64,000 nt of DNA from Argentina anserina (GCF_933775445.1 NC_065876.1:5518001-5582000), one strand, 5' to 3'. Positions 22,371 through 34,999 are shown, numbered from the stretch's first letter. Translations and numbers: made by a program. The notes: generated by a model from the letters alone, not told the origin.

Positions 22371-25367
22371 ATGGAGATGGAGCGCGTGGTTGAGTTTCCT
22401 CACACTCACATGGACCGTCGTCCCCGAAAGCGAGCGCGTCTGGGCTGGGACGTTCCTCAGGCCCCTAAGGTGTACCATCTTTCATCCAAGCGTTTTACTC
22501 TGATTCTTCTTGTTTATGTTGTTTTTGATTGTGATTGAAGCTCTTTTTTTCTTTTATCCAGATCTGTTTCTTAATTTTTTTAGGATATATCTTTTAATTT
22601 AAGGCCTTTTATGTTAATTTAAAGCCTTTTTGAACTTCGATTTTATAGATCGGAGCTCGGAGTTGGATTAATTTTACTAAATCTGGCCTAAAAATCTTGT
22701 TTATATTGAAAAATATCGATCGATTTACTCATAATCATGTTTATCACAAAGATTCTAAAACCAAATCAATTTCTTTTTGAGATTAAGATTCTTTATTGAT
22801 AAAGTTGTATCTTGTGCTATAGACTTACGAATTCCGACTAATTATTTGTTTGTGTTATGAATAATATATGCGACGAATATCTGATCAAATCCCTTTTAAT
22901 TTTCTTATGTATTTGAAATTTATGCAATATTTGGTTTTTTTGTTACAATTGGGAATACAAAAATCAAATTTAGCTGTACTTCATTGTTTGGAATATATGT
23001 TTTGGTTTTTCATCATCATGTAGTGGATCACTATCTGCATGTATAATATTTCATTTAATTTGTGATTGTGGTCGTGATATGAGATTCTGATGTGGCTCGA
23101 GGGAATGAATGAGGTTTGGTAGAATTTGACTATAATTTTGAGTGGTACGTGAATGGATGGCTCTGTGTAGGCTCAGGTGGGAATGTTTTGTGGACAAGAG
23201 GTTGGGAATATGACAGGGTATACTGCTTTGATGGCACCCTCACTCTACACTCCTAGTTCCTTTTGTGATAAGGAAGTAACTCGAAATGGTTCACCCCCAT
23301 GGAGAGAAGATGACAAGGATGGGCATTACATGTTTTCTGTTGGAGAAAATTTAACAGCTCGCTGTAATTACATCTCACCATTACATCATCTGCATTGTTT
23401 TTATTGTTCTGAATATCATGAAATTTAGATGACTAGTTTTGTAGTTTTAAACATTTCTCTTGTATAGAACTTTCTAACGCATATCTTGTTTTTAATTATA
23501 AAAGCCATTCTTTAATTTCTTGGGAAGTTTAATTCGTTTTAATGACTTAGATATAATTTTTATAATGTGTTACCTCTTGCAGATAAAATCCAAAGCAAAA
23601 TGGGTGAAGGTACCTTTGGTCAGGTTTTAGAGTGCTGGGACAGAGAAAAAAAGGAAATGGTTGCCATAAAGATTGTCCGTGGGATCAAGAAATATCGTGA
23701 AGCAGCCATGATTGAAATTGAAATGCTGCAACAACTTGGTAAACACGATAAAGGTGGTAGCCGGTGAGTATCTGTTTCCTTTTTTCATAACTATTACTGC
23801 GATTGATGAATTTTTTCTGTGAAGTTTTTAGAATGTTAAATTGGTTCATTCCTTGCAGTTGTGTGCAATTACGGAACTGGTTTGACTATCGTAACCATAT
23901 CTGTATTGTAAGTACATAATTAATCTGTGGTGGATTGATTTCCCCGATTTAAAAATAATTTGGGGGTTAAAACTTGGCGTGAATTTAAATGGTTCTTAAC
24001 AGGTGTTTGAGAAGCTTGGACCAAGCTTATATGATTTTCTCAAGAAAAACAATTACCGCTCATTTCCCATTGATCTCGTCCGTGAGATTGGCAGACAACT
24101 GTTGGAATGTGTAGCATGTGTGTAAAAATACTTGAGCTAGTTTCTTTCAATCCATGTCTTACTTCAATTCTTATTCTTGTTCGCTGCAATGATTCTTTTT
24201 CTTGCATTGTCTGTCTAAAAGCTTTTTGGAACTTTTTGCACATGCTATGCTGTGCTTGTATTTCATTTTACCAATCTATTTAGGGTTGGTCAGATATTTC
24301 TTGTTATATTCTGTTTTTTAATGTTTTTTTGGCAATTGTTTGCAGTCATGCATGATCTCTCTCTAATTCATACTGATTTGAAGCCAGAGAATGTACTTCT
24401 TGTTTCCTCGGATTACATTAGAGTCCCTGATTATAATAAGGTTTGTTCTGTTGCTCGTTCTTTTGAATGATTCATCTGTTATTATATGACTGCACCATAT
24501 TTAATATTTTATTGTATTTACCTATTGGCTACTGCAGAGCTCATCTCGATCACCCAAAGATAGCTCTTACTACAAAAGAGTACCAAAATCAAGTGCCATT
24601 AAGGTGATTGATTTTGGTAGCACAACTTATGAGCGTCAAGATCAGAACTATATTGTATCAACACGTCATTACCGAGCGCCTGAGGTTATTCTTGGTGAGT
24701 GTGTCGTCTGTGTGTTGGTATGTCTATGCTGCGAGTAAATGTTTATGATGATCAACCTGTCATTAATGTTTATGACTATTATGCAGGAATGGGTTGGAGC
24801 TACCCTTGTGATGTATGGAGCATTGGTTGTATCTTAGTGGAGTTATGCACGGTTTGTCTGCTAAACTCTAATCTTGTGCTTGGTAATAGTCATCTTTAGT
24901 ATGTTATTTATTCTTTATTTGCTTGGTACAGGGTGAGGCTTTGTTTCAGACTCATGAGAACCTGGAACACCTTGCCATGATGGAGCGGGTGCTTGGTCCC
25001 CTACCCCAGCATATGTTGAAGAGAGCAGAGTAAGTGATCGAATTGACTGGCGTATAATTTGATATTTTCTTTAAAAGAAAGAATGAAGTCTCACTTTTCT
25101 AATGGCATTTACAGCCGACATGCTGAGAAGTATGTGAGGAGAGGTAGATTGGATTGGCCAGAAGGTGCTGCCTCGAGAGACAGTATCAAGGCTGTGCAGA
25201 AGCTTGCTCGTCTTCAGAATATTATAATGCAGCACGTAGACCATTCAGCTGGTGACCTTATCCACCTCTTGCAAGGGCTACTGAAGTATGATCCTTCGGA
25301 TAGACTTACAGCTCGTCAGGCCCTTAGGCATTCATTTTTCACACGGGACAACCTAAGGAGATTATAA
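22371..25367 (+). CDS. AFC2: AFC2-like LAMMER (CLK) dual-specificity protein kinase
   Basis: Ten exons: 22371-22469, 23171-23363, 23583-23763, 23859-23907, 24003-24117, 24346-24440, 24538-24694, 24787-24851, 24932-25029 and 25115-25367. All introns are GT-AG and phases match throughout, giving 434 residues. A short basic N-terminus ([13 protein letters not shown]) is followed by a kinase domain: glycine loop GEGTFGQV, lysine in VAIKIVRG, catalytic loop [11 protein letters not shown] within [13 protein letters not shown] within YRAPEVILG, and the family-defining LAMMER motif [17 protein letters not shown] kinases phosphorylate SR splicing factors in the nucleus; AFC2 assignment rests on the N-terminal sequence and domain order as I know them. 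The gene looks fully intact inside a region of dead P450s and transposons. No other copy is seen. Confidence 0.95.
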
Positions 25368-26212
25368 TAGTGTTTACTTACCTACCGAGGAGATTGTAAT
25401 AGTGTTTACTTACCTACCAAGTGAGATGATTTGTTGTTAGCAGAGGTGTAGAAGTGTTTCCCATATGTAGATAACTGAATGTAGATTGACTGGTTGACCC
25501 GCTATCATGGTTGCTATCATGTCGATGATGTTGAATACTAGAAGTCTGCTGACCTGATTCTGTGTTGTACAGTACTGATTTTGTGAAATAAGAAATAATT
25601 GGTTGTTTTACCGTTACATCCCGGCTCTTTATTGTTGAAAGTTGATGTTGTTCTGGTTTCACAAGCAATTTCTCCTATTGTATTACACCAGAAGCACAAT
25701 CTGGGCAAGCAAAATCTGGTGGTACGCTCCAACCTATGAGAAGCATGATGAATCAATCGAGTCCCAACAGTATGCGTTCATCAGTCGAGTGGTTGTTGGC
25801 TTGGTGCCTTTCTATATGCTTGATTTTCCTTCTTGCCCAGTAATAACGTTTCGGACAAGTCGGTGGCTTTCAATTCTGAGATGTTTTACTAGTTACGTAG
25901 TCACAAAGATAATAATACTACTCGACTCCCGTAGTCTATAGTACTGGACGAGTGGAAGAAGTGAAGAACATTTTACCTATCATGCTTATGAAACTGTTTC
26001 CATTGATAACAATTACTGAGATGCTCTTAATCATAAATAGAAATTAATAAAATAAAAAGAACGAGATTATATCTGAGATCTGACACCTGATCCCGTTTCA
26101 TTGATAACAATATTGCCGATAGTTCCAGTGTTAAGTAGTCATTACATATACTTGGCACCACAAAGTGCTGCAGCATCTGGCGTACTTCATCGACTAGTCC
26201 CTATGTTGAACT
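25368..26212. other. 3' UTR of the kinase gene and intergenic DNA
   Basis: The first bases after the stop contain a tandem duplication: a segment of about 30 bases with TAATAGTGTTTACTTACCTACC appears twice at about 25365-25420. No further gene was seen before the P450 pseudogene starting at 26213. Confidence 0.55.
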
Positions 26213-28312
26213 TGTTTGTATATGTTCTTCGTCCACTCTTGTTCACAGTCTTCTTCATCAAATAGTTTTCCACTAGGAAAAGCCATAATCATTTGCCTCC
26301 ATCAGCATCAAGGCTCCCAATACTAGGAAACCTTCACCAACTTGGCACACGTCCTCACCGATCCCTCCAACAACTAGCTAAGCACTATGGTGGACTCATG
26401 ATGCTCCATTTCGGTTCCAGACCTGTGATCGTAGTTTCATCTGCAGATGCTGCTCGCGAGATCATGAAAACAAATGATCTCATCTTCTCTAACAAACCTA
26501 GATTAACAGTTATTGATACACTTCTGTACCAAGGCAAGGATGTGTCTGTAGCTCCTTATGGTGAGTACTGGAGGCAGATAAGAAGCATATGTGTGCTCCA
26601 GCTTTTAAGTAACAAAAGGGTTCAGTCTTTCCGAGGAGTTAGAGAAGAAGAAATGTCCTTGCTGATTGAGAATGTCAAACAGTTGTCTATGTTGTCGTTG
26701 CCAGTCAATTTAAGCTAGTTGTTTTCTTTGCTTACTGATGATGTGATCTGTAGGGTGGCTTTTGGGAAGAAGTATAGTGGTGGTGGTGAAAGAAGTTGCT
26801 CGGGGAATTCATGGGGTTGATGGGTGTTTTCTGTGTTGGAGACTATATTCCATTGCTCTCTTGAGTTAATCGCTTAAATGGGTTATATGCAAGAGTGGAT
26901 CAAGTTTTAAGGAATAAGATGAATTTCTTGATACAATAGTTGAGGAGCATATGTCTAATCTTAGCAAAGAGGAGGATGTCTGTGGTGAAGAAGGTGAAAA
27001 TGTAAAGGATTTTGTGGATGTCCTACTTCAAGAGCAAAAGAATAAGGTCACTGGCTGTTCCATTGATAGAGATAGCATAAAAGCTGTCATCTTGGTATGT
27101 CAAAATGAACAGAGAAGAAATTTGTTTATTTCATACATGGTAGAATACACAGGTTTGATTAGTAGCTTATCTTTAGTTCATGGCTTTTAACATGCTACCA
27201 AACCAAAATATTCACCTTGATCAAGTTTTGATTAGTAGATTATCCTTTGCTTTTTGCAGGATATGTTTGCAGGTGGAACTGATACAACCTCCACTGGTGG
27301 GCGATGACAGAACTCATAAGACTACCCAAAGTGATGAAAATACTGCAAAATGAGGTTATGGGAGTTGCTAATGGAAAACAGGACATAACAGAAAGTGACT
27401 TGGACAAATTGCCATACTTGAAAGCCGTGATCAAAGAAACACTGAGGCTGTATGCCTGTATCCTCCAATACCAATGCTGAGCTTTCGCGAGTCGACACAA
27501 TATGCTAAAATAAAGGGCTATGACATAGCTGCTAGAACCATGGTCGTCAATGCATGGACTATGGGGATTTAGATATACTCCAAAAAAAACATATATTTGT
27601 TTTAGATTACATCAATCACTTCAAATTACACTCAGACCTATTTATTAGGTTGATTTTTAATTTTGAAATTTTAGAATTTATTTAGGTTGATTTTTAATTT
27701 TGAAAATATTTTAGAAATGGGTAATAGATCATAGAATTTGCAAGATTACCAAGTTTGTCATTGAGACAAATAATAACTCATACTACCTCATTTTTCCACA
27801 GATTTCACCTACTTTTTTTTTTCATCCTTGATTGTAGCTTTATTCCCATATCCTTAATTGAAGTTTTTAAATTAATCCCTACAACCAATATCAATGCTAT
27901 ATATAAGAGGTGATCGGATTTCATCAGTAGGGTCAGAAATAGTTGTGTTGAAGGTTTATGTGGATTCTGGTTCGTATTTGTTTTGTGGATTTCTTCTAGC
28001 GAAAATATATATGTTTTTCGATACATCTATTCGAGATATGATTCTCTATGATAGGTATGTGTTGGATTTTTCTTCTAGCGTATAGGTACCTATGTGTATT
28101 TCTAGTCTTGATTACAATTACGTAGTCTAAATGTTTTGTCTTGTGTGGTGTTTTTAGGTATTTGGTTTTTTTTTTGTTAGCTTAGGGTGGGAGGTCATGA
28201 ATATATGAAGTGTGTGTTCAGTGTTGCTTCTATTGTGGAGGTAAATAGTTTTTTAATCTTGAGCAGTATAATCTCATTTGAGGTGTTTAATTTGTTTAAT
28301 GGTATATACAAA

Positions 28313-28430
28313 GTAGACATCTGTTTCGTAGGTAAAGCAGAGTAGACATTTGTTTTGTAGGTAATACACAATAGACACCTATTTCATAGGTAATGCAGAG
28401 TAGCCATCTATTTTGTAAGTAATGAGTTTT
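28313..28430 (+). repeat. Tandem repeat, four units of 29 bp
   Basis: The phrase GTAGACATCTGTTTCGTAGG and its variants start at 28313, 28342, 28371 and 28400, an exact 29-base spacing with substitutions between units. A partial fifth unit follows. Since 29 is not a multiple of three the array is unlikely to code. Confidence 0.75.
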
Positions 28431-28481
28431 GTATATGTTTTGTAAGTAGACAACTTTTTATTCTCTCACAAAAAAAAGAAT

Positions 28482-29258
28482 GGGGACTTCTATTCATACC
28501 TCTAAAAATGATTAGACCTATTTACTCAGTAGATCTTCATTTTGCTTTTACATATACTTAAAATACTATTTAGACCTCCAAAGTTTTCCTAAAATGCCCA
28601 TTATCTAATTTGATATATCAAATCATACTACTATCTATTAATTTCTTTCATACTCTATTTCAAATTAATTTAGTATATACAACTCGAAAAATGCATAGTA
28701 ATCAAACAAATTATATTCTTGAATTAATTCGATCACTCTTCCACTAGTTTTCTAAATTCATAATAACTAGTAAACTATATTTTTCATTCATTGATAGTAA
28801 CATCAACATATATGAAATATTTTAACTTCTAATTAACGAGTTTGTTCATCAACGTATATGAAAATATTCTAACCTCTAGTTTTTGTTTTTTTTGTTGCTC
28901 AAATCGAAGTTTATGAGAAATTCTAGATAGTTATATAGTTCATTCATTAAATTATCCACATTCAATTTGATGTTAATCATCTACATTAAATTTTTGACTA
29001 ATGATGTTTGTCAAAAAAGAAGGTAATCAATTAAATCATTTAATGCAATTTGATATCTCATTTTGGATTGTCTACCAATAAATATAAAAGATAATTATCT
29101 ACATTTATATTTTATAAGAGATAAAGAATTATTTCCCTTCTTGTATTTTTATTGTTATATGTTTTTTAGTAATTTCATATGCATTGACTAAGTCAAAACT
29201 ATCTAGGAAAAACATGGAGGTCAAATTGTTATTTTGAGAGGTATGAATAGAATCTTCT
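28482..29258. mobile_element. Mutator-like MITE, 777 bp, 9-bp target duplication
   Basis: Inverted ends share TTCTATTCATACCTCT. Outside them is a 9-bp direct repeat, AAAAAGAAT (28473-28481 and 29259-29267), the length made by Mutator-type transposases. No open frame is present, so it is non-autonomous. The target repeat is A-rich, so chance similarity is possible, but the inverted ends and related copies at 29376 and 20694 support a real family. Confidence 0.72.
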
Positions 29259-29375
29259 AAAAAGAATAAATCAAACATAAAAAATTAGACAAGTCCGAAA
29301 AAGAAAACTATAGTTTTCTATTTTTTATTTCCATACTACATGATTTTTCATAACTTGGAGGTAGAGAAAAAGAAA

Positions 29376-30113
29376 GGAGTTTTAGATGCATTCATACCTT
29401 CTAAAACAACACTTAGACCTCATTTTTTTCCAAGTTCAATTTGATTTTTTCAACGCATGTGAAATTACCAAAAAATATTTAATAGGAAAAAAAAAAGAAT
29501 TATCAACCTGCCTAATTTAAAATAGCAAATATAAATGATATTTTTCATTTTTCGTCAATCAATTATTTAGGTATTTATTTCAGGAAAACCTCAATTTAGA
29601 ATAATAAATTGAATAAAATGATTTAATTACTTTAATTTTTATTTTTTAAAAAATATAAAAAAATAACATTATTAATCTTCATGTATCAATTTTTTTTTAT
29701 AAAAACGTCGATTAGAACCTGAGAGAAAAAATTGTTCAATAGATATTATAATTTTTCGTGTTGATTTTACTATTTGGTGAGTTTCAAATCAATGAATGAA
29801 AAAAGAAAAATATTATTAATTATAAATTTAAGAGTGACAAATAAAATTAATTTAAGAAGATGGATTATTTATGTAATTATTAGGAATTTTTTGAGTTATT
29901 TACTTATTTATAATAATTTAATAAAAATAGAATTGGAAAGTTATTAATGGATAATATATTGATTTGATATCTACAAATGATATATTGATTATGAACATTT
30001 TTGAAACAAATATGGAGGTCTAAATAGCATTTTAAGTATTTGTAAATATTAAAAGGAGATATACTAAATGAGGAGGTCCAAATATCGTTCTTGGATGTAT
30101 GAATAGAAGCTCC
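29376..30113. mobile_element. Second MITE of the same family, nested in the P450 insertion
   Basis: The left arm carries GCATTCATACCTTCTAAAAC followed by ACTTAGACCTC; the right arm, inverted, carries CTTCTATTCATACATCC followed by ATTTGGACCTCC. These match the arms of the element at 28482. A target duplication was not found, so the ends are approximate. Confidence 0.6.
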
Positions 30114-30800
30114 GTTCAATCAATGTGATTTGCACAGAAATAAAAACTACATTAATCTAATTTTTCTTTTGACTTTTCATGTAATTTCTCTGATCTAATT
30201 TATTTCCTTAATTTACATGTACATTAATGTTTATAATTTTACATGTTTATTGCATTTGTAAAATTCTGGATTTATGGAGTAAATTTCTTTTTTCAAACAG
30301 AAGGGTAAAACCGTGAATTGAACAAAAAAAAATTAAAATATGTTAATTATGTAATAAAACCCTATAAGAAAGGTTGAAAAAGGTTTTGGGTGTAGATTAA
30401 AAAAAGAAATGGGTGTGGGTTAATCTTAAATGGGGGCTTGAAAAATGGGTTTAACACTAATTTTCTCGTGGACTATTGGAAGAGACCCTTCTCTGTGGGA
30501 TGAACCGGAGGAGTTTCAACCTGATAGGTTTATGAATTCTTCTGTGGACTTCAAACTTCAAAGGGCAGCATTTCCCAGTTGATCCCATTTGGAGCCGGCA
30601 GAAGAGGTTGTCCGGGAATCTTATTTGCCACAACCACTAATGAACTTGTTTTAGCAAATCTTGTCCACAAGTTTGAATGGACATTGCCTAATGGAACTAG
30701 AGCTGAGGATATGATTCATATGAACATGACTGAATGTAGTAGTATTGTCATCCACAGAGAAGTTCCCCTCATTGCAATGGCAGTGTCAAGGTCTACCTGA

Positions 30801-32975
30801 TTTATCTTCTTCATTTTGTTTTTAACTCTCATGTTAACTTTTGGTTGTTCAGTAGCAGAATCATAAAACGAAGAGGCAATAGGATCGTGAAACTCTTGCG
30901 TGTTTTATGAGCCTTTTAGCCTTTCTCATCCATCATGTAATACTAATTAAGTTACCTCGATTTGAATGAATGAAATACAGAAGTCTCGGAATAATGGCCG
31001 GCGAGATTCCAAGTCCAATACACGAAAGATCATCATACCATAGTCCAAACTGGGTGTCAGCACATGGCTGGTAAGATTTGAATAATGGCCACTGATTTCT
31101 CATGCACTCAGGTAAACAGATTGTTTAATGAAGCAAGATTTGAATAATGGCCACTGATTTCTCATGTACTTAGGTAAACAGATTGTTTAATGAAGCAAGA
31201 TTTGAATAATGGCCACTGATTTCTCATGTACTTAGGTAAACAGATTGTTTAATGAAGCAAGATTTGAATAATGACCACATATCACACTGGTAAACTAAAC
31301 ACATTGTGTATTTCCAAAAAAAAAAAAAACTAAACACATTGTGTATTTAATCGAGATTTGAATAATGGCCGGCCACTGCTTCTATATGGCAAATTGGGAG
31401 CATAATCAGACAAATGTTCGAGGACAATGAGAAAATTGCTTCATCGAATCTGATTGTCAAATCTTAAGTACCTAAAACCCATAAAAAAGAAGAAGTGGTA
31501 ATCTCTTGAAGCTTGCCCTATACTATAGGTAAGTACAGTATTTCTCCATGGATGACATCGATATGCTTTTGTGGGTATAGAACTATAGATCATGAGAGAG
31601 TTTATGTTTCTAAGACAAATTGTAGCAACACTTTGTTTAAGACATTATTTGCCCCACTATCAAGTGTGCAACGGGGGTTAATCAAATATGTTTTTAGGAT
31701 ACAATGAAGCCTAAAACAGTGCTGTTGTTGATCGTCGTCGTTTTTCAGTCACAAAAACCGATTCAAGTACTTAATAAGGAATATGTCAAAGTGGTAAGTC
31801 ATATATCTCTTATACCTTACCATTTTTACCTTATAGTGGCAGATGCTCTTATACCTCTTACCAATTTTACCTTATAGTGCCAGATGCTCTTAGCATCTTT
31901 TATATCTTTAGTTTATGAGTTCCCACCATAATGTATAAATGATAAGGTATACATAGGGTTTTGGGTTTGCAACGGCTATTATTTATGTAAGAGGTGACGA
32001 TGATCTTCTAGAGTACTGAATTCGGTGATTAATGACTTCTCTTAATATTTATGTATTATTTAGTTATTTTACTTTTATGCATCAATGTGCATGGTACTTT
32101 TTCCGAGCTTGAAGGTCATCTTCAAGGTTTTAAAGAGACTGTTAATTATCGTTATTAAATCATAAGTAATTATTATGCATTAAAATAATCTAGCCCTGAT
32201 CATATTCAATATTAGGCTCATATGAAAGAGCTCACTGTGAGGTTCGTGATGGTATAGTCATTATTTGTAAAAATAAAAATAAAATAAACACGATGTTTAT
32301 GGAGAAAATTAAAATGTAACTAAAATTAAAAGGGATATAATATGAATATTAAAAAAAGTAGGAGGATGAATAAGAAGAAAATGACAAAATAATAAAATAA
32401 GAATCTTATTTACCTTACCAAATGGAATGCTATCTATGGCCTTCAACTGTTCACATACGGGAAAAGAAAATTTCGGAACGTGGGAAATGCCTTATGGTGG
32501 GAGGTGATGATAAAGCTATATTGAGGGTTTTACCTTATGGTGGGAGATGGTCTCAAAGAAGATTTACAAGATGGCTCAAGAAGGATACTAGAAACTAATT
32601 GTATCCCTAAGCAAGATAAAGCATACATCAAACTTTTCACTATCCACCATTTTCTCCTTTTGCCGGATACAATCAACTCCATTGATTTCCTGTTTTCATT
32701 TGATCCCATAGTGACGAAGCATTGGGTGCCCTAGTTGGAGTCTTGCCCTAGTTTCAACTTTCAACTATAGAAAAGGCAGAGCCCATAGGAATAAGGCATG
32801 CTCATGAGATCCGTCTTTTTTCAAGAGATCAATGAAACCCAACCGTCGGAGTTGGTGTCCAAGGCAGATGAGACCAGTAGAAGACAGGGTCTAAAATTTG
32901 AGCCTAAGAAGGTTAAAGCCATGCTATTTTGAATTACTGCTGGTAGATTTTAGTTTAATTTGTTGAATACTGGTT
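30801..32975. other. P450 pseudogene 3' flank and intergenic DNA; no gene seen
   Basis: The start resembles the flank of the P450 relic at 41057: both have CAAGGTC after the stop region and later an AATAATGGCC phrase, so the two flanks look like copies of one duplicated segment. No coding similarity was recognised beyond this; a near-duplicate TTACCTTATAGTG phrase appears at about 31830 and 31867. Confidence 0.5.
31073..31272 (+). repeat. Tandem repeat, period 62 bp, about three copies
   Basis: AATAATGGCCACTGATTTCT starts at 31081, 31143 and 31205 and a diverged AATAATGACC at 31267, an exact 62-base spacing. The units are nearly identical, which implies recent expansion. A single related sequence occurs in the flank at about 41450-41510. 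Confidence 0.88.
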
Positions 32976-32983
32976 GCTAGTAC

Positions 32984-33523
32984 TAGGGGTATGCATAAAA
33001 AACGGAAATCCCGATCACGTCCCGATTCCGTCCCGAAGTTCGTAGGGACGGGACGGGATGGAGGTCTAAAAACGTTCGTCCCGTCCCGATCCCGTCCCGT
33101 TTCATAATAGTGGGATGGGACGTGGGACGAATAATTTCTATCCCGCTTCGTTCCGTCCCGTCCCACCTTTAATGAAAACTTAAAAATTCTTATATATTTG
33201 TATCAAAATGAAACTAATTTATATTCTTAATAACTCCAAAATTATATCAATTCAAATAATAATGGTAAATTATAATATTTTGAACATAATATGTATTTTT
33301 TTAATTAAAATTTCATTATTAAATGTTATTTTGTTAATGAAAAAGTAAAAATATAGGTTTTTATTTAACTTTATAGGAATGTGGGATTTGTCCCGTCCCG
33401 TCTCAACCGGGATTAATCCCGAGTGTGATGCATTCTTAAAAACCCTCGTCCCGTCCCGATCCCGTCCCGATTTAAAAGAGTGGGACGAGACGTGGGATGA
33501 GCCCCGTCCCGTGCCCACCCCTA
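32984..33523. mobile_element. hAT-type MITE rich in GGGACGGGAT motifs, 8-bp target duplication
   Basis: The element begins TAGGGGTATGCAT and ends GTGCCCACCCCTA, so its ends form a terminal inverted repeat. It is flanked by a perfect 8-bp direct repeat, GCTAGTAC (32976-32983 and 33524-33531). Two subterminal blocks (33005-33165 and 33385-33515) are packed with GGGACGGGAT-like words in inverted orientation around an AT-rich centre. Eight-base target sites and the TAGGGGTG end are typical of a plant hAT MITE group. It has no coding capacity. Confidence 0.88.
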
Positions 33524-33531
33524 GCTAGTAC

Positions 33532-34192
33532 TACTGCATTTTATTCTAATGCTTAAATCTCATAGGAATGATAGGATACTGAAACCAGTTGGGTCATTTC
33601 ATTAGTTTTCAGTGGAAAATATAACCCAAGTTTATCGAGATCGATTAGGTATGCTAGCTAGATGCAAAAGTTCTTGACAACTAAATACTACTGTTGAATG
33701 TTTATATTGTGATACACATGTAGAAGTGTAAAACTGTAGAACCTACATTATGTTATAGAGTTGGTAAAGAATGGTAAAGTCGACTGAAATACACAACGTG
33801 ACAAAGATGATACATAATCCTCGTTCATAACAATCATGTCGATCCTTTATTTACATGCTAAATGCCAAGTAGGTCTGCATTATTTTGTTCAGAACTATTT
33901 GGAATTGATTGAACTTTTGTTAAAGTTATGGAGAGTGGAACCCAGAAGGTGAAGTATTGTGTGTGGTAGTGGTACGCCTTGAAAATTGATTGGAGAAAAA
34001 GATTTGTGATATCGAGTGAGACAATGACGTAATATGAGATCTTAGGCAATTTTAAGGATATAGAAGAAACATAGGTAACGGTTCAGAGCTCTATATATAA
34101 GTATGTTGTAGCAGTGGTAGAGTTGCCAGGAAAGCATTACTGCATTTGAGAACAGTGAGCAGAGAAAGCTAAGAGTGAAAAACAATTTTGCA
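33532..34192. other. Upstream region of a P450 pseudogene; TATA-like box near 34092
   Basis: No gene seen. CTCTATATATAAG at about 34090-34101 lies about 95 bp before the ATG of the P450 pseudogene at 34193 and is probably its former TATA box. Confidence 0.5.
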
Positions 34193-34999
34193 ATGGCTAT
34201 AATTGCATTGTTTAATCAATTGGTGCAAGAGCTGCAAAGGAGTACACTCTTAAATCTTTTCCTGCTATCTCTTCTCTTGCTTTCTATTTTCGTTGTGTTT
34301 TCACTCTCTAAATCAGGTGAGACGCTCAACTTGCCGCCAACCCCAACAAGGTTACCGATAATTGGAAACCTTCACTAGCTAGGAAAACTCCCGCACCGCT
34401 CTCTTCAAGCTCTTTCAGAGACATATGGCCCTCTGATGCTGCTGCACTTGGGCCAAGTTCCAACATTAGTAGTTTCATCTGCAGAGATGATCAAGCAAAT
34501 CGTGCAGAACCATGATGAGGTTTTCTCCGGGAGGCCAGAAACTACTGCTGCAGACATATTACTCTATGGCTGCCAGGACATAGCTTTTTCACCTTATGGG
34601 GAATTCTGGAAACAACTTCGGAAAATTTCTGTTGTTGAACTTCTAAGCCTTAAAAGAGTGCACCAATTTCAGTATGCAAGGGATGAAGAAGTTTCAGACT
34701 TGATCAACAGGATGCGGTTTAAGCGTGCCTTGGTGAGTTCCTGCTAATCTAAGTGAAATGCTCATTACAACCTCCAGCAACATCATGTCTAGGTGTATTC
34801 TTGGAGAGAAGTTTGTAGAAGATGGTGATTGGTATGGAAAGACATCAAGAAGGTTCATGGTGGAGCTCATGTCTTTCAGTTTCGGAGATTTCTTCCCTTC
34901 TTTGAGATGGATAGACACTCTTAGAGGGTTCATTGTGTTATGTGAGTTAAGAGCTGGAACAACTGTATTAGAAGAGCTGGTAAAGCATAAGCATGGTGG

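Larger units (their letters stand above)
27563..30468. mobile_element. 2.9-kb insertion in the P450, flanked by TGGACTAT repeats
   Basis: The insertion is bounded by an 8-bp direct repeat, TGGACTAT (27555-27562 and 30469-30476), which is P450 coding sequence at both sides. Eight bases is the target size for hAT elements, but the two ends show no convincing inverted repeat, so the class of the outer element is not settled. Inside are a 29-bp tandem repeat, a MITE with 9-bp target duplication (28482-29258) and a related MITE (29376-30113). No transposase was recognised. An open frame of 63 codons at 27894-28085 is unassigned. Confidence 0.75.
26213..30800 (+). pseudogene. CYP71-type cytochrome P450 pseudogene with a 2.9-kb insertion
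   Basis: The ATG at 26213 opens a membrane anchor that ends in a stop (26273-26275), then the frame resumes with [15 protein letters not shown] and runs to LPVNLS, where there is another stop at 26716. Exon 1 continues in damaged frames to the splice donor after IKAVIL near 27093. Exon 2 begins at 27261 with [10 protein letters not shown], then shifts frame; ETLRL and SRES-like phrases follow. At 27562 the codons for NAWT(I)GRDP are split by an insertion (27563-30468) and resume at 30477. A 7-bp tandem duplication (CTTCAAA, about 30550-30563) shifts the frame just before the haem loop FGAGRRGCPG. The C-terminus to the stop at 30800 is otherwise good. Multiple independent lesions make it a clear pseudogene. 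Confidence 0.9.

Noticed and set aside
29370..30122. A target duplication for the MITE at 29376
   Set aside because: The flanks (GAGAAAAAGAAA and GTTCAATCA) do not match, so only the inverted arms support that element.
31073..31272. Regular 62-bp repeat considered as a CRISPR-like array
   Set aside because: The units are contiguous tandem copies without distinct spacers, in a plant nuclear genome.
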